From an uncultured Pelagibacteraceae bacterium (GTDB taxonomy: Bacteria; Pseudomonadota; Alphaproteobacteria; Pelagibacterales; Pelagibacteraceae): a stretch of 64,000 nucleotides of DNA. Each line of letters starts with the position of its first letter. Positions within the stretch are counted from its first letter, which is position 1. The translations under genes were made by a program, and so were the position numbers. Location of the stretch: NCBI GenBank assembly GCA_902607115.1, contig CACLIZ010000001.1, positions 1 through 64,000 on the forward strand, read 5' to 3'. This document shows, piece by piece, positions 1-11,231 of the stretch. The notes under the pieces were generated by a model, which was not told where the DNA came from, ran no database searches, and saw nothing but the letters and a program-made list of their open reading frames with translations.

Positions 1-101
1 TTCCATATTGTACAAATATGTCTACAGCCTATGCTTTTCTAGAGGCGATCAAATCTCTTAAATCCAAAAAACTATCTGTAAAATCACTTCAGGATAAATA
101 A
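1..101 (+). CDS. 3' end of an unrecognised CDS (partial)
   Basis: An open frame enters from the left edge and ends at the TAA at 99-101, leaving 32 visible residues. They include a YCTNMSTAY stretch followed by a Lys/Ser-rich tail ending SLQDK. The stop shares one base with the ATG of the next gene (TAATG), a translational-coupling arrangement seen repeatedly in this window, which supports a real gene. I do not recognise the family from so short a piece. It is probably the upstream member of an operon with the MOSC gene. Confidence 0.6.
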   Translation, partial: PYCTNMSTAYAFLEAIKSLKSKKLSVKSLQDK

Positions 102-544
102 TGTCTATTGTATTTGAAATTGGTATTACTGAAAAAAACAATCAAGAAATACAAAAAAAAGAAACTATTGAAGTAGTCGCTTCTAAAGGAATTATTGGAG
201 ATAGATATTTTCATGATTTCAATGGCGACAGGGAACAAATTACTTTAATCGAAAGTGAAAATATTGATTACTACAACAAAAATTTCAACACTAACTTTAA
301 CTATTTAGATTTTAGAAGAAATATAGTTACAAAAGATATTGAATTAAATAGTTTAATAGGCAAAACTATTAAGGTCGGTAAAATTAAATTAAAAGTTAAT
401 GATTTATGTAGACCTTGTAAAAATCTACAAAATAGACTTGGGGAAAGTAATATTATTAAAGAATTTTTAAAACGAGGAGGTTTAAGATGTGAAATTCTTA
501 CTTCCGGTTTCATAAATGTTGGGGATAAAATAATTAACTTATGA
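101..544 (+). CDS. MOSC domain protein
   Basis: A 147-residue protein that is essentially one MOSC domain (molybdenum cofactor sulfurase C-terminal family). Visible family features are a GDRY motif near residue 33, GDREQITLIE around 43-52, RRNIV near 72, LIGKTIKVG around 85, and LCRPC near the C-terminal third, which supplies the conserved cysteine. The tail reads GGLRCEILTSGFINVGD, also typical. Stand-alone MOSC proteins (YiiM/YuaD type) are thought to handle sulfur or molybdopterin and act in the cytoplasm; the substrate here is unknown. It overlaps its upstream gene by one base and the downstream tiny membrane protein by four (ATGA). Confidence 0.85.
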   Translation: MSIVFEIGITEKNNQEIQKKETIEVVASKGIIGDRYFHDFNGDREQITLIESENIDYYNKNFNTNFNYLDFRRNIVTKDIELNSLIGKTIKVGKIKLKVNDLCRPCKNLQNRLGESNIIKEFLKRGGLRCEILTSGFINVGDKIINL

Positions 545-645
545 ATAAAAAAATACTTCTTTTTGGTGCAATTATATTGCTTATTGAGTTATCCGGACAT
601 GGGATTATAGCATCATTGTATAGACTTTTGGTATCAGTAAATTAA
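541..645 (+). CDS. 34-residue single-span membrane protein
   Basis: A short frame starts at the ATG overlapping the MOSC stop codon (ATGA, 541-544) and ends at TAA 643-645. The product begins MNKKILLFGAIILLIE and carries one hydrophobic segment (about residues 5-17), then SGHGIIASLYRLLVSVN. The 4-nt overlap is the same coupling used by established gene pairs in this window, which is the main argument that it is translated. Its last bases overlap the end of the convergent oxygenase gene. I cannot assign a family or function. Confidence 0.5.
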   Translation: MNKKILLFGAIILLIELSGHGIIASLYRLLVSVN

Positions 646-1304
646 TCTACTTTCCAATCTGTTTTGAAAGTAACATAATTTACCTGAAGACATCTTCTTT
701 CTTTTTTAATATCTTTTTTTTCCATACCATGCCATGTATTTGGTCCACTTGAGAAAAAGTATCCATAATTATCTTTATAGGGAAGAGTTTTAACTTTATT
801 TAGATTGTTATCATAAAAATCAGTGCCTAAATCTTCTTTTTCATTGTGCTTATTTACAAATAACAAACATGACATAAGTTTTTCTTTAATATCGCAATGA
901 GGCTTGAGCCAAAAACCTTGTCGATCACAAATAACTTCTACTCTTACATAAGAATTGGATAGATCTTTTCCTGTTAATTCAGAAACTTTTTTAGTTGTTT
1001 CTTTGCTTTGAAGTTCATTAATAAATTTTGTTAAGTGTGGAAAATTATTTGAATTTTCTTTTGTTATAAAACATCTAAATTTTAGTGCCCTACCGCCATC
1101 AACAATTCCTTGCCTAAAATTTCCTTCTCCACCATCAATAGCTCTAGTGCCATCATAATTAAGATTATGCTCTACTGGATTATCTATATCTGCTGTAATA
1201 ATTTCATTTATTTGCTCATCAGTTAAGGGCTGATTTAGCTCCCAATGAATAAATGGGTCCTCAAATTTTTTTGAATTATTATTTATAGAATTTAAGAATG
1301 ACAT
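642..1304 (-). CDS. 2OG-Fe(II) oxygenase superfamily protein
   Basis: A 220-residue protein with the facial triad of a 2-oxoglutarate/Fe(II) dioxygenase: H136 and D138 in LKPHCD, and the distal H192 in NTWHGM, followed by a basic ERR (R203/R204) that could bind the 2OG carboxylate. The fold region between them (SCLLFVNKH, GYFFSSGPNTWHG) resembles the double-stranded beta-helix of prolyl-hydroxylase-like enzymes. The substrate is unknown. It begins with an ATG sharing one base with the TAA of the upstream ELM1-like gene (TAATG on the minus strand), so the two are probably translated together. Confidence 0.75.
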   Translation of the reverse strand: MSFLNSINNNSKKFEDPFIHWELNQPLTDEQINEIITADIDNPVEHNLNYDGTRAIDGGEGNFRQGIVDGGRALKFRCFITKENSNNFPHLTKFINELQSKETTKKVSELTGKDLSNSYVRVEVICDRQGFWLKPHCDIKEKLMSCLLFVNKHNEKEDLGTDFYDNNLNKVKTLPYKDNYGYFFSSGPNTWHGMEKKDIKKERRCLQVNYVTFKTDWKVD

Positions 1305-2242
1305 TATGATAATTTTTCTTTTATTTGTTTAGCTATTCTATTTGTTTCATCTAATTTTTCATAGTTCCAAGTATCTAATTCATTCCCTAATTTTCTAATT
1401 ATATTCATGCCTTCTAATAAATTTCTAAATTTTTGAAATCTTTTATCACTCCTTGCAGCTGGCATCATTGCGACATAAAGAGGTTTTCCAGTAAGTGCGG
1501 CCTCTGAAATCATAGAGCTTGAATCGCACGTAACAATTATATACTTAGCTAACGCTAAACTTGAAAGATAAGCCTGTTTATCAACTGTATCTACTATTAA
1601 TTGATTTTTACCAAAATATTCTTTCGCAAACTGAATAATTTTTTCAGGCGTTCGATTTGATGGAATAACAATTAATTGTAAATTTTTTTCAAGAATTTGT
1701 TTATTAATTTTTGAAAAGATCTGGATAATATTATCATTACTATATTTATAGTATTTTGTTGGTCCCCCTAAAATCAAAGTTAAAACATCTTTTTCTTTTT
1801 CAATTTTATTTTCCAAATAATCTTTGGCCTCTTCAATTTCATTTATTGTAAGATAATGAATTGCACCTTTTGATATTATAACGTTGGACCCATGTATACT
1901 ATCGTGATCAGGTGCTATAACAAAGTCAAAATATTTTGGAGAAACTTTTGGATTTTGTATATGAATATTTACAATTTTCTTATTTGAATTTTTTTTAAGA
2001 AAAATTGATGGAATAATACTTTTTCTTCCACAAGAAATTATCACATCGTAATCTTTATTTATTTGATTTTTGAATACAAATTTTTTCTTAGGAGTAAGAG
2101 AGGGAGGAATTAGATTCCAAGGAATGTTTAATTCAATTTTTTCGTGAAAATAATCTAAATCAAGAGCTTTGGCTAATCCCTCAACTTGACTTATCATCCC
2201 ATGCAATCCTTCTGTTAATAATAAACCTTTTAATTTACTCAT
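1304..2242 (-). CDS. Mitochondrial fission ELM1-like family protein
   Basis: A 312-residue protein of the ELM1/DUF1022 family. The N-terminal KGLLLTEGLHGMISQVEGLAKAL, the central LTLILGGPTKYY and the C-terminal TCDSSSMISEAALTGKPLYV are typical of this group, which has a glycosyltransferase GT-B-like fold with a nucleotide-binding-like C-terminal half. Plant ELM1 recruits dynamin to mitochondria; the bacterial role is unknown, with a possible link to the cell envelope. It reads into the 2OG-oxygenase gene and diverges from trxB across only 21 bp, so both promoters must be very compact or overlapping. Confidence 0.8.
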   Translation of the reverse strand: MSKLKGLLLTEGLHGMISQVEGLAKALDLDYFHEKIELNIPWNLIPPSLTPKKKFVFKNQINKDYDVIISCGRKSIIPSIFLKKNSNKKIVNIHIQNPKVSPKYFDFVIAPDHDSIHGSNVIISKGAIHYLTINEIEEAKDYLENKIEKEKDVLTLILGGPTKYYKYSNDNIIQIFSKINKQILEKNLQLIVIPSNRTPEKIIQFAKEYFGKNQLIVDTVDKQAYLSSLALAKYIIVTCDSSSMISEAALTGKPLYVAMMPAARSDKRFQKFRNLLEGMNIIRKLGNELDTWNYEKLDETNRIAKQIKEKLS

Positions 2243-2263
2243 TAATTACTATATAGACATCGT

Positions 2264-3208
2264 ATGACACAAAATCCAACTAAACATACAAAAGTGTTAA
2301 TAATTGGATCGGGACCAGCTGGTTACACAGCGGCGGTTTATGCTGCTAGAGCAATGCTAAAGCCTATTCTAGTTCATGGGATTGAGCCGGGTGGACAATT
2401 GACAACAACAACTGATGTTGAAAATTATCCAGGTTTTGCTCAAGTAATTCAAGGTCCTTGGTTGATGGATCAAATGAAAGAGCAGGCCCAAGCTGTTGGA
2501 ACAGAAATGATACAAGATCATATTAAGTCAGTTGATTTAAAAAAAACACCATTCCAAGCTGTTGGTGATAGTGGCCAGATGTATACGGCTGACTCAATAA
2601 TTATTTCTACAGGAGCTCAGGCAAGATGGTTAAATATTGAGTCTGAACAAAAATTTAGAGGATTTGGTGTTTCGGCATGTGCAACATGTGATGGATTTTT
2701 CTTTAAAGATAAAACTGTTGCTGTTGTAGGTGGTGGAAATGCTGCAGTCGAAGAAGCAATGTTTCTTACAAAATTTGCATCAAAAGTTCAATTAATTCAC
2801 AGAAGAGACTCTTTAAGGGCTGAGAAAATGCTCCAAAGCAAATTAATGGCTAACAAAAAAATTGAAATTATTTGGGATAGTGTTGTTGAAGAAGTTATTG
2901 GAGAAAATGATCCTAAAAATGTTAAGGGATTAAAAATTAAAAATGTAAAAACGAATAAAATTGATGAATTAAAAATTGATGGACTATTTATTGCAATTGG
3001 ACATGATCCGGCAACTCAACTATTTAAAGATCAATTAGATATGGATAAAGAGGGCTATTTAACAACAAAATCAGACTCTACTGAAACTAATATACCAGGT
3101 GTTTTTGCTGCGGGAGATGTTAAAGACAAAATCTTTAGACAGGCTGTAACTGCTGCAGGAATGGGTTGTATGGCGGCTCTTGAAGCTGAAAAATTTTTAT
3201 CCCACTAA
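2264..3208 (+). CDS. trxB: Thioredoxin reductase
   Basis: A 314-residue NADPH:thioredoxin reductase, the flavoenzyme that keeps cytoplasmic thioredoxin reduced. The FAD Rossmann motif GSGPAG is at residues 15-20, the redox-active C139-A-T-C142 pair lies in the NADPH domain, and a second nucleotide motif GGGNAA is at about 156-161. The C-terminal FAD motif AAGDVKD is also present. Length is normal for the low-Mr class. It diverges from the ELM1-like gene and is followed after 4 bp by an SDR gene, so the two are probably cotranscribed. Confidence 0.95.
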   Translation: MTQNPTKHTKVLIIGSGPAGYTAAVYAARAMLKPILVHGIEPGGQLTTTTDVENYPGFAQVIQGPWLMDQMKEQAQAVGTEMIQDHIKSVDLKKTPFQAVGDSGQMYTADSIIISTGAQARWLNIESEQKFRGFGVSACATCDGFFFKDKTVAVVGGGNAAVEEAMFLTKFASKVQLIHRRDSLRAEKMLQSKLMANKKIEIIWDSVVEEVIGENDPKNVKGLKIKNVKTNKIDELKIDGLFIAIGHDPATQLFKDQLDMDKEGYLTTKSDSTETNIPGVFAAGDVKDKIFRQAVTAAGMGCMAALEAEKFLSH

Positions 3209-3212
3209 GGCT

Positions 3213-4235
3213 ATGAGTGAAAAAGTATTTTTAACAGGAATTAGTGGATGGATTGCAAAACATACTGCAATAGAATTATTAAATTCAGGCTATGAAGTTC
3301 TTGGAACAGTTAGAAACAGCAATTTAATTGAGCAAACAAAAGAAACTTTAAGTAAATATGCTTCAATAGATAAATTGTCATTCGTTGAACTGGATCTTTT
3401 AAAAGATGATGGATGGAATGAGGCAGTAAAAGGGTGCAAATATATAATGCACATTGCTTCTCCTTTTCCTATGAAAGTTTCAAATAATAGAGATAGTTTA
3501 TTGCCAGTTGCTGTAGATGGAACTTTAAGAGTTTTAAATGCTGGTTTAAACGCTGGTGTAGAACAAATAATTAAAACTTCTTCTATCGTCGCAATGTTTA
3601 GAAAACCTAATAGAAGTAATCCTTATTCATTTGGAGAAAATGATTGGACTGATGAAAATTGGGTTGAGGGAGTAAATGATTATTTTTTATCAAAAACTAA
3701 AGCTGAAAGAATTGCTTGGGAGTTTATGGAAAACAAAGGATTAAAAAATAAATTAACAGTAATTAATCCTGGTGGGGTATTTGGTGATGCACTAGATAAA
3801 AAAGGTGGTACATCTATCGAATATGTAAGACAATTTATGAAAGGTAAATTTCCAGGAGCACCTAAATTTGCAGTTTTAATTTCTGATGTTAAAGATATAG
3901 CAAAAGCACATGTTGCCTGCATTGGAAATAATAAAGTTGGTGGAAGAAGATTAATTGTTGGTAAAGAAGTAAAAAAACTAGTTGAATTATCTCAATTGAT
4001 GGCAGAAGCGATGCCTGAATATTCAAAAAAACTTCCCAAAAAAGAACTGCCAAATTTTATGGTTAAATTAATAAGTTATTTAGACTCAAGTGCTAAAACA
4101 ATGATACCTGACCTTGGAATTGTAATGCAAACTGACACAACATATGCCGAAGAATTATTAGGTTTTAAATTTAAACCTGCAAAAGGTTGTATATCTGAGA
4201 ATGCTAAATCAGTTGTAAGACTTGGTTTAGTTTAA
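3213..4235 (+). CDS. NAD(P)-dependent epimerase / dihydroflavonol reductase-like SDR
   Basis: A 340-residue extended short-chain dehydrogenase. The N-terminus has the Rossmann motif TGISGWIA, and the catalytic YxxxK appears as YFLSK near residue 155. Similarity is to the dihydroflavonol-4-reductase/aldehyde reductase group (HIASPFP, VNPGGVFG), whose bacterial substrates are usually unknown. I start at ATG 3213, 4 bp after the trxB stop; the frame stays open 11 codons further upstream, but that would overlap trxB and add residues before the conserved beta strand. It ends convergently with the aminotransferase gene across 22 bp. Confidence 0.8.
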   Translation: MSEKVFLTGISGWIAKHTAIELLNSGYEVLGTVRNSNLIEQTKETLSKYASIDKLSFVELDLLKDDGWNEAVKGCKYIMHIASPFPMKVSNNRDSLLPVAVDGTLRVLNAGLNAGVEQIIKTSSIVAMFRKPNRSNPYSFGENDWTDENWVEGVNDYFLSKTKAERIAWEFMENKGLKNKLTVINPGGVFGDALDKKGGTSIEYVRQFMKGKFPGAPKFAVLISDVKDIAKAHVACIGNNKVGGRRLIVGKEVKKLVELSQLMAEAMPEYSKKLPKKELPNFMVKLISYLDSSAKTMIPDLGIVMQTDTTYAEELLGFKFKPAKGCISENAKSVVRLGLV

Positions 4236-4257
4236 ATTTAAAGACAGTTTTAATTAA

Positions 4258-5469
<1,212 letters not shown>

Positions 5470-5493
5470 TTAATTTAATACCTTCTTTACTTT

Positions 5494-7668
5494 ATGGAAA
5501 ATACTTATCAAGACTTAATTACAGAAATTCAGAGCAGAAATCCACAAGTTGCAGGTAAACTTGAGGGTGGCAAGAAGTTTAAACTTATTACAGATTTTAA
5601 GCCGGCTGGAGATCAGCCAGATGCAATAAAAAAACTAGTTGGTTCTGCAAAAAAAGGTGAATTTAATCAGGTTCTGCTTGGAGTAACGGGATCAGGAAAA
5701 ACATTCTCTATGGCTAAAGTCATTGAAGAAACTAATCGACCAGCGCTAATTCTTGCACCAAATAAAACTTTGGCTGCTCAACTTTATGGAGAAATGAAAA
5801 CATTTTTTCCAGAAAATGCAGTGGAGTATTTTGTTTCTTATTACGATTACTACACGCCTGAAGCATATGTGCCAAGATCAGATACTTACATAGAAAAAGA
5901 AGCATCTATCAATGAACAAATAGATAGAATGAGGCACTCAGCTACAAGATCTCTATTGGAAAGAGATGATGTTATTATAGTCGCTAGTGTTTCCTGTATT
6001 TACGGTTTAGGATCTGTCGAAGCTTATAGCAAGATGACCTTGGCTATAAAAAAAAACTACGATTACGATAGAGAACAAATAATAAGATCATTAGTAGCAT
6101 TACAGTATAAAAGAAACGATCAAAATTTTTACAGAGGAACATTTAGAGCAAGAGGAGAATATCTGGAAATTTTTCCTAGCCATTTGGAAGATAGAGCTTG
6201 GAGATTATCTTTGTTTGGCAAAAAATTAGAAAATATAGAAGAATTTGATCCATTAACAGGAGATACAATTAAATCTCTTAACGTAATAAAAATTTATGCA
6301 AATAGTCATTACATAACTCCAAAACCAACCATAGAACAAGCAATCTTAAAAATTAGAAAAGAATTAGAAATAACTTTAAAAAAATTCAAACAAGAAAATA
6401 AGTTGCTTGAAGCTCAAAGGCTGGAGGAAAGAACAAAATTTGATTTAGAGATGATTGAAGCAACAGGATCATGTGCCGGTATTGAAAATTATTCAAGATT
6501 TTTATCTGGAAGAAAGCCAGGAGAGCCACCCCCTACTTTATTTGAATATTTTCCAGATAATACTCTAATATTTGTTGACGAAAGCCATGTTACAGTTCCT
6601 CAATTAAATGGGATGTTCAAAGGAGACAGATCAAGAAAAAGTACTTTAGCAGAATATGGTTTTAGACTTCCATCATGTATGGATAATAGGCCTCTTAAGT
6701 TTGAAGAATGGGACGCAATGAGAACTCAAACAGTATTTGTATCTGCAACACCAGGGCCATGGGAGCTTGATCAAACTAAAGGAAAATATATTGATCAAGT
6801 GATAAGACCTACAGGTTTAATAGATCCACCTGTTGAAATTAGACCTGCAAAAAATCAGGTTGATGATTTAATGCACGAATGTAAAGAGGTGGTTAAAAAT
6901 AATAATCGAATATTAATTACTACGTTAACAAAAAAAATGGCAGAGGATTTAACAGAATATCTTCACGAAAATGGAATTAAAGTCAGATATCTACATTCTG
7001 ATATCGACACATTGGAAAGAATAGAAATAATGAGAGACTTAAGAATGGGTGTATTTGATGTTTTGGTTGGAATAAACTTGCTTAGAGAAGGTCTTGATAT
7101 TCCTGAGTGTGCACTAGTTGGTATTTTGGATGCTGATAAAGAAGGCTTCTTGAGATCCGAAACATCTCTAATTCAAACTATTGGTAGAGCTGCTAGAAAT
7201 GTAGATGGAAAAGTAATTCTGTATGCTGATAAAGAAACAAAAAGCATTAAAAAAGCAGTAAGTGAAACAAATAGAAGAAGAGAAATTCAATTAGCTTATA
7301 ACAAGAAAAATAATATAGATGCTAAATCTGTTAAAAAAGAAATATCTGATATTTTAAAAAGTGTTTATGAAAAAGACTATGTTCAAGTAAGTGAAGGTTC
7401 TAATGTAGGTGGCAACCTTAAGAAGCATTTAAAAGCCTTAAATAAAAAAATGAAAGATGCGGCATCAAATTTAGAATTTGAAGAAGCTGCAAAAATTAGA
7501 GATGAAATAAGAAAGCTAGAAAGCAGTGAATTAGAAATTACTTTAAATCCTAAAGTTAAACAGTATGATTTAAAAAATAAACTTTATCCTAAAGGTAGAT
7601 CTACATTGGGAATGCCTGGAACAAAAGTTACAAAAAAAAGAGATAAAAAATGGAAGCAAAGAAAATAA
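5494..7668 (+). CDS. uvrB: Excinuclease ABC subunit B
   Basis: A 724-residue UvrB, the damage-verifying helicase-like subunit of nucleotide excision repair. The Walker A motif GVTGSGKT is near residue 65, the beta-hairpin region [12 protein letters not shown] follows, FVDESH is the DEAD-box motif II equivalent, and IGRAARN is helicase motif VI. A C-terminal UVR motif ([14 protein letters not shown]) pairs with UvrC. It is about 50 residues longer than the E. coli protein because of a short N-terminal extension and a basic tail. The last 19 nt overlap the following SDR gene; uvrC lies two genes downstream. Confidence 0.97.
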   Translation: MENTYQDLITEIQSRNPQVAGKLEGGKKFKLITDFKPAGDQPDAIKKLVGSAKKGEFNQVLLGVTGSGKTFSMAKVIEETNRPALILAPNKTLAAQLYGEMKTFFPENAVEYFVSYYDYYTPEAYVPRSDTYIEKEASINEQIDRMRHSATRSLLERDDVIIVASVSCIYGLGSVEAYSKMTLAIKKNYDYDREQIIRSLVALQYKRNDQNFYRGTFRARGEYLEIFPSHLEDRAWRLSLFGKKLENIEEFDPLTGDTIKSLNVIKIYANSHYITPKPTIEQAILKIRKELEITLKKFKQENKLLEAQRLEERTKFDLEMIEATGSCAGIENYSRFLSGRKPGEPPPTLFEYFPDNTLIFVDESHVTVPQLNGMFKGDRSRKSTLAEYGFRLPSCMDNRPLKFEEWDAMRTQTVFVSATPGPWELDQTKGKYIDQVIRPTGLIDPPVEIRPAKNQVDDLMHECKEVVKNNNRILITTLTKKMAEDLTEYLHENGIKVRYLHSDIDTLERIEIMRDLRMGVFDVLVGINLLREGLDIPECALVGILDADKEGFLRSETSLIQTIGRAARNVDGKVILYADKETKSIKKAVSETNRRREIQLAYNKKNNIDAKSVKKEISDILKSVYEKDYVQVSEGSNVGGNLKKHLKALNKKMKDAASNLEFEEAAKIRDEIRKLESSELEITLNPKVKQYDLKNKLYPKGRSTLGMPGTKVTKKRDKKWKQRK

Positions 7669-8405
7669 TTATAACTGGAGGAGCAACAAGAATTGGAGCA
7701 GCTATAGCAAAGAAATTATCTGGCCCAAATAAAGAAATAATAATTCATTATAATAAATCAAAATCTAAAGCTGAAAATTTAAAAAAAATATTAACAAAAA
7801 ATGGTACAAAGATTTATTTAATTAAGGGAGATTTAAGCAAAGAAACAGATGTAATTAAAATTATAAAATTTGCAAAATTAAAACTAAAACATTTTGATTG
7901 CCTGATTAATAACGCTTCTCTTTTTGAAAATGATAAATTAGAAAATTTTACAACTAAAAGCTGGGGTAAGCATTTAAGAACAAATCTTAGAACACCCGCT
8001 TTATTATCAAAGGAGTTTGCAAAAAATATTAAGGGAAAAAATAACAATATTATTAATATTATTGATCAAAGAGTATTTAAATTAACGCCTTATTTCTTTT
8101 CATACACTATAAGTAAAACTGGCCTTTATACTTTAACAAAAACTATTGCTATGAGCTTAGCACCTAATATCAGAGTAAATGGAATAGCTCCAGGACCAAC
8201 AATTAAAAATAAAAGACAGTCACAGAAACACTTTAAGAAGCAATACTTAGCCACACCTTTGAAAAGACAAGTTGATGTAGAACATATATGCAATGCGGTT
8301 GACTTTTTTATAAAAAATGGATCTATTACTGGTCAAGTAATAGCTATTGATAGTGGTCAAAATCTGAACTGGCAAACACCAGATATTATGAATGGAAAAG
8401 AATGA
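7650..8405 (+). CDS. SDR oxidoreductase, pteridine-reductase (FolM/PTR1)-like
   Basis: A 251-residue classical short-chain dehydrogenase. The cofactor loop reads TGGATRIG and fits the TGxxxRxG signature that distinguishes pteridine reductases and FolM from ordinary SDRs (TGxxxGIG). The catalytic YxxxK is YTISK near residue 152, and VNGIAPGPT follows. It overlaps uvrB by 19 nt and folB by 4 nt (ATGA). The folB neighbour supports a role in pterin/folate metabolism, for example reduction of dihydromonapterin or dihydrofolate. That function is inference from the motif and neighbourhood. Confidence 0.75.
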   Translation: MEAKKIIITGGATRIGAAIAKKLSGPNKEIIIHYNKSKSKAENLKKILTKNGTKIYLIKGDLSKETDVIKIIKFAKLKLKHFDCLINNASLFENDKLENFTTKSWGKHLRTNLRTPALLSKEFAKNIKGKNNNIINIIDQRVFKLTPYFFSYTISKTGLYTLTKTIAMSLAPNIRVNGIAPGPTIKNKRQSQKHFKKQYLATPLKRQVDVEHICNAVDFFIKNGSITGQVIAIDSGQNLNWQTPDIMNGKE

Positions 8406-8827
8406 AAAGAAATAATTTTAATGTTGTAAGAATAGAAAAAAATAAAAAATTATTTAATTACGAAAAAAAAGTTTTGATTAAAGAACTTATTTTAGATTTA
8501 AAAATTGGGTATTACGATTTTGAAAAAGAAAAAACTCAAAAAGTAAAGTTTTCTCTTGAAATTGATTACGAAGATAAAAAACCTTCAAATGATAAAGACT
8601 TGAAATCGATAGTTAACTATTCAAGAATTGTAAAATTAATAAAAAAACTTGTTAAAAATAAACATTATAACTTTCTAGAAACTTTGGCTGAAGATGTGTT
8701 TGACGAGTTATTTAAAGACAAAAGAATTGATAAAATTAGTCTTCGAATTGAGAAATTAGAAATTATGAAAGAATGTTCTTCTGTTGGAATTCAGATTTCT
8801 AAAAAAAGAAGTTATGGTCAACTCTGA
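8402..8827 (+). CDS. folB: Dihydroneopterin aldolase
   Basis: A 141-residue FolB-family protein (tetrahydrobiopterin-fold). After a roughly 25-residue N-terminal extension it shows the family pattern: [18 protein letters not shown] early, the central [11 protein letters not shown], then FLETLAEDV, and [17 protein letters not shown] at the end. The enzyme releases glycolaldehyde from dihydroneopterin to give 6-hydroxymethyl-dihydropterin in folate synthesis. The ATGA overlap with the upstream pteridine-reductase-like SDR suggests coupling. Its 3' end overlaps the uvrC start by 14 nt. Confidence 0.85.
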   Translation: MKRNNFNVVRIEKNKKLFNYEKKVLIKELILDLKIGYYDFEKEKTQKVKFSLEIDYEDKKPSNDKDLKSIVNYSRIVKLIKKLVKNKHYNFLETLAEDVFDELFKDKRIDKISLRIEKLEIMKECSSVGIQISKKRSYGQL

Positions 8828-10649
8828 TATCGGTAAAGAAATAATTAAAAAAGAAATACCTTTAATTCCTAAACTTCCAGGTGTTTACAGAATGTTAAAT
8901 GCAAAAAATGAAGTTTTGTATGTAGGAAAAGCCAAAAATCTTCCTAATAGACTAAAGAGTTATGTGTCAGATAAAAATCACATAATTAGAACTGAGAGAA
9001 TGTTGTCTCAAACAAAAAAAATTGAGATAACAACCACATCAAATGAAAGCGAAGCATTACTTTTAGAGGCAAATTTAATAAAAAAATTTAAACCAAGATA
9101 TAATATTTTATTAAGAGATGACAAATCATTTCCTTTTATTTTTATTGGAATTAAAGACAAATGGCCTCAAATAAAAAGACATAGAGGAAAAAAAAATAAG
9201 GAAGGCTTTTTTTTTGGTCCTTTTGCTTCAGCAGGATCAGCTAATTGGACGATTAAAATGATCCAAAAAATATTTCAATTAAGAGTATGCGATGACACTG
9301 TTTTCAAAAATAGAGAAAGACCATGTATATTATATCAAATCAAAAGGTGTTCCGGCCCATGTGTTGGTTTTGTAAATGAAAATGATTACAGAAAATCTGT
9401 AGAAGAAGCTTTAGAGTTTGTCTCTGGTAAATCTAGAAAAATTCAAAAAAACCTATCTTTTCAAATGGAAAAATCTAGCGAAGAATTAGATTTTGAGAAA
9501 GCTGCAATTTTAAGAGACAAAATAAAATCTCTAAATATTATACAATCATCACAAAGAATTAATGAAGCAAATCTTGTTGAGGCAGATGTAATTGCTGGCT
9601 ATAAAGAGTCTGGCAAAACATGTATTCAGGTTTTTTTTTATAGATCAAAACAAAACTGGGGCAACCAAGCATTTTTCCCAAAACATGATCCTGATGAGAA
9701 TTTAAATGAAATAATGAATTCTTTTGTATCTCAATTTTATGAAAATAAGAGTGTTCCTAGTTCAATAATTATAAGTGAAGAAATTAAAGAGAAAACATTA
9801 ATCGAAAAAACGCTTACAAAAAAAGAAGGCAAACAAATAAATATTTCAGTTGCAAAAAAAGGTTCAAAATTAAATGTTATAAATTTAGCAATTAAAAATG
9901 CCAAAGATAGCCTAAATAGAAAACTGTATGAAAGTCAAAATAATAAAGAATTATTTGAGGAAGTGGTTAATAAATTTAATTTAGAGAATAACATTAATTT
10001 AGTTGAAGTTTATGATAACAGTCATAACCAAGGGACAAATAGTGTTGGCGCTTTAATAACATATGGAGATGAAGGATTCGTTAAAAAAAGATATAGAAAA
10101 TTTAATATTAAAATTAAAAAAAACGAACAAGATGACTATGGAATGATAAGAGAAGTTCTTAATAGAAGATTTAAAAGAGCCGTACAGGAAAAAGATGGTT
10201 ATCTAACTATGCCTGACTTAGTTTTGATAGATGGTGGAAAAGGCCAATATTCTGTCGCAAGAGAAACAATGAATGAACTTGGACTTCATGATATTCCAAT
10301 AATTGCCATTGCTAAAGGAAAGTTTAGAAATAGAGGTAATGAAACCTTTTTTCACAATGGTAAAGAATTTAAATTTGAAAAAAATGACCCTACTCTTTTC
10401 TTTCTTCAAAGGATAAGGGATGAGGCGCATAGATTTGCTATTAGCGCACATAGAGCTAAACGAAAAAAAAGTATAAGCAAATCTCTTCTTGATCAAATAA
10501 ATGGCATTGGCTCTATAAGAAAAAGAGCTCTTTTAAACCACTTTGGCTCAGCAAGAGCCGTGGAATCTGCCAGTTTAGAGGAAATTAAATTAGTTGAAGG
10601 AGTAGAAGAAAAAGTTGCAAAAAAAATATATAATTTTTTCCACGAATGA
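8814..10649 (+). CDS. uvrC: Excinuclease ABC subunit C
   Basis: A 611-residue UvrC, the dual-incision nuclease of nucleotide excision repair. The N-terminal GIY-YIG domain begins at LPGVYRML and [18 protein letters not shown] motif ([13 protein letters not shown]) is near the middle, the RNase H-like nuclease domain follows ([19 protein letters not shown]), and a C-terminal helix-hairpin-helix pair ([25 protein letters not shown]) ends the protein. I start at ATG 8814; an in-frame ATG at 8784 would overlap folB more deeply and only adds residues that look non-conserved. pgsA follows with an ATGA overlap, a common alphaproteobacterial order. Confidence 0.95.
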   Translation: MVNSDIGKEIIKKEIPLIPKLPGVYRMLNAKNEVLYVGKAKNLPNRLKSYVSDKNHIIRTERMLSQTKKIEITTTSNESEALLLEANLIKKFKPRYNILLRDDKSFPFIFIGIKDKWPQIKRHRGKKNKEGFFFGPFASAGSANWTIKMIQKIFQLRVCDDTVFKNRERPCILYQIKRCSGPCVGFVNENDYRKSVEEALEFVSGKSRKIQKNLSFQMEKSSEELDFEKAAILRDKIKSLNIIQSSQRINEANLVEADVIAGYKESGKTCIQVFFYRSKQNWGNQAFFPKHDPDENLNEIMNSFVSQFYENKSVPSSIIISEEIKEKTLIEKTLTKKEGKQINISVAKKGSKLNVINLAIKNAKDSLNRKLYESQNNKELFEEVVNKFNLENNINLVEVYDNSHNQGTNSVGALITYGDEGFVKKRYRKFNIKIKKNEQDDYGMIREVLNRRFKRAVQEKDGYLTMPDLVLIDGGKGQYSVARETMNELGLHDIPIIAIAKGKFRNRGNETFFHNGKEFKFEKNDPTLFFLQRIRDEAHRFAISAHRAKRKKSISKSLLDQINGIGSIRKRALLNHFGSARAVESASLEEIKLVEGVEEKVAKKIYNFFHE

Positions 10650-11230
10650 AAATTAAAATACCAAATTATCTAACTATAGGTCGAATTATCATTGTTCCTA
10701 TTTTTGTAGTAGCCTACTATCTTCCAGGTTTTTATGGTGATTTAATTCCTTTTACCCTTTTTTTAATTGCTTCATTTACTGATTTTTTAGATGGACTGCT
10801 TGCAAGAATGTATAAAGAAGAATCAAAGCTTGGAGAACTTTTAGATCCAATAGCAGACAAAATTATTGTAGCAACAGCTTTGATTTTATTGGTGATGGAT
10901 AATACTATAAAAAATTATGAAGTTATTGCTGCCATAATAATTCTAACTAGAGAAATTTTAATTTCAGGATTAAGGGAGTTTTTGGCAAAAGGAAAAATAA
11001 TGCTTCCGGTTTCAAATCTTGCAAAATTAAAAACTTTTTTACAAATGACAGCTATTTCTATTCTTTTAACTGGAGAAACTGGAAACAGAATTGTAAATTT
11101 TCAAGATTATAATGCTCAAACAATAGGTATTATCTTATTGTGGTTATCTGCTTTTTTAACCTTATATACAGGCTATGATTATCTTAGAAAAGGAATTGAT
11201 CATGCAATTTCAGAGGATAATAAGTCTTAA
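10646..11230 (+). CDS. pgsA: CDP-diacylglycerol--glycerol-3-phosphate 3-phosphatidyltransferase
   Basis: A 194-residue integral membrane CDP-alcohol phosphatidyltransferase that makes phosphatidylglycerol-phosphate. The full family signature DxxDGxxAR...GxxxDxxxD is visible as [10 protein letters not shown] followed by [10 protein letters not shown]. Several hydrophobic segments surround it and the protein begins with the typical [12 protein letters not shown]. The start codon overlaps the uvrC stop (ATGA). It ends 1 bp from the end of convergent ilvE. Confidence 0.93.
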   Translation: MKIKIPNYLTIGRIIIVPIFVVAYYLPGFYGDLIPFTLFLIASFTDFLDGLLARMYKEESKLGELLDPIADKIIVATALILLVMDNTIKNYEVIAAIIILTREILISGLREFLAKGKIMLPVSNLAKLKTFLQMTAISILLTGETGNRIVNFQDYNAQTIGIILLWLSAFLTLYTGYDYLRKGIDHAISEDNKS

Positions 11231-11231
11231 T

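Noticed and set aside
3180-3212. Upstream extension of the epimerase-like gene into trxB
   Set aside because: The extra 11 residues precede the first beta strand of the Rossmann fold and would overlap trxB; ATG 3213 fits the family start.
8784-8813. Upstream uvrC start
   Set aside because: It would overlap folB by 44 nt and adds residues not expected before the GIY-YIG domain; ATG 8814 is preferred.
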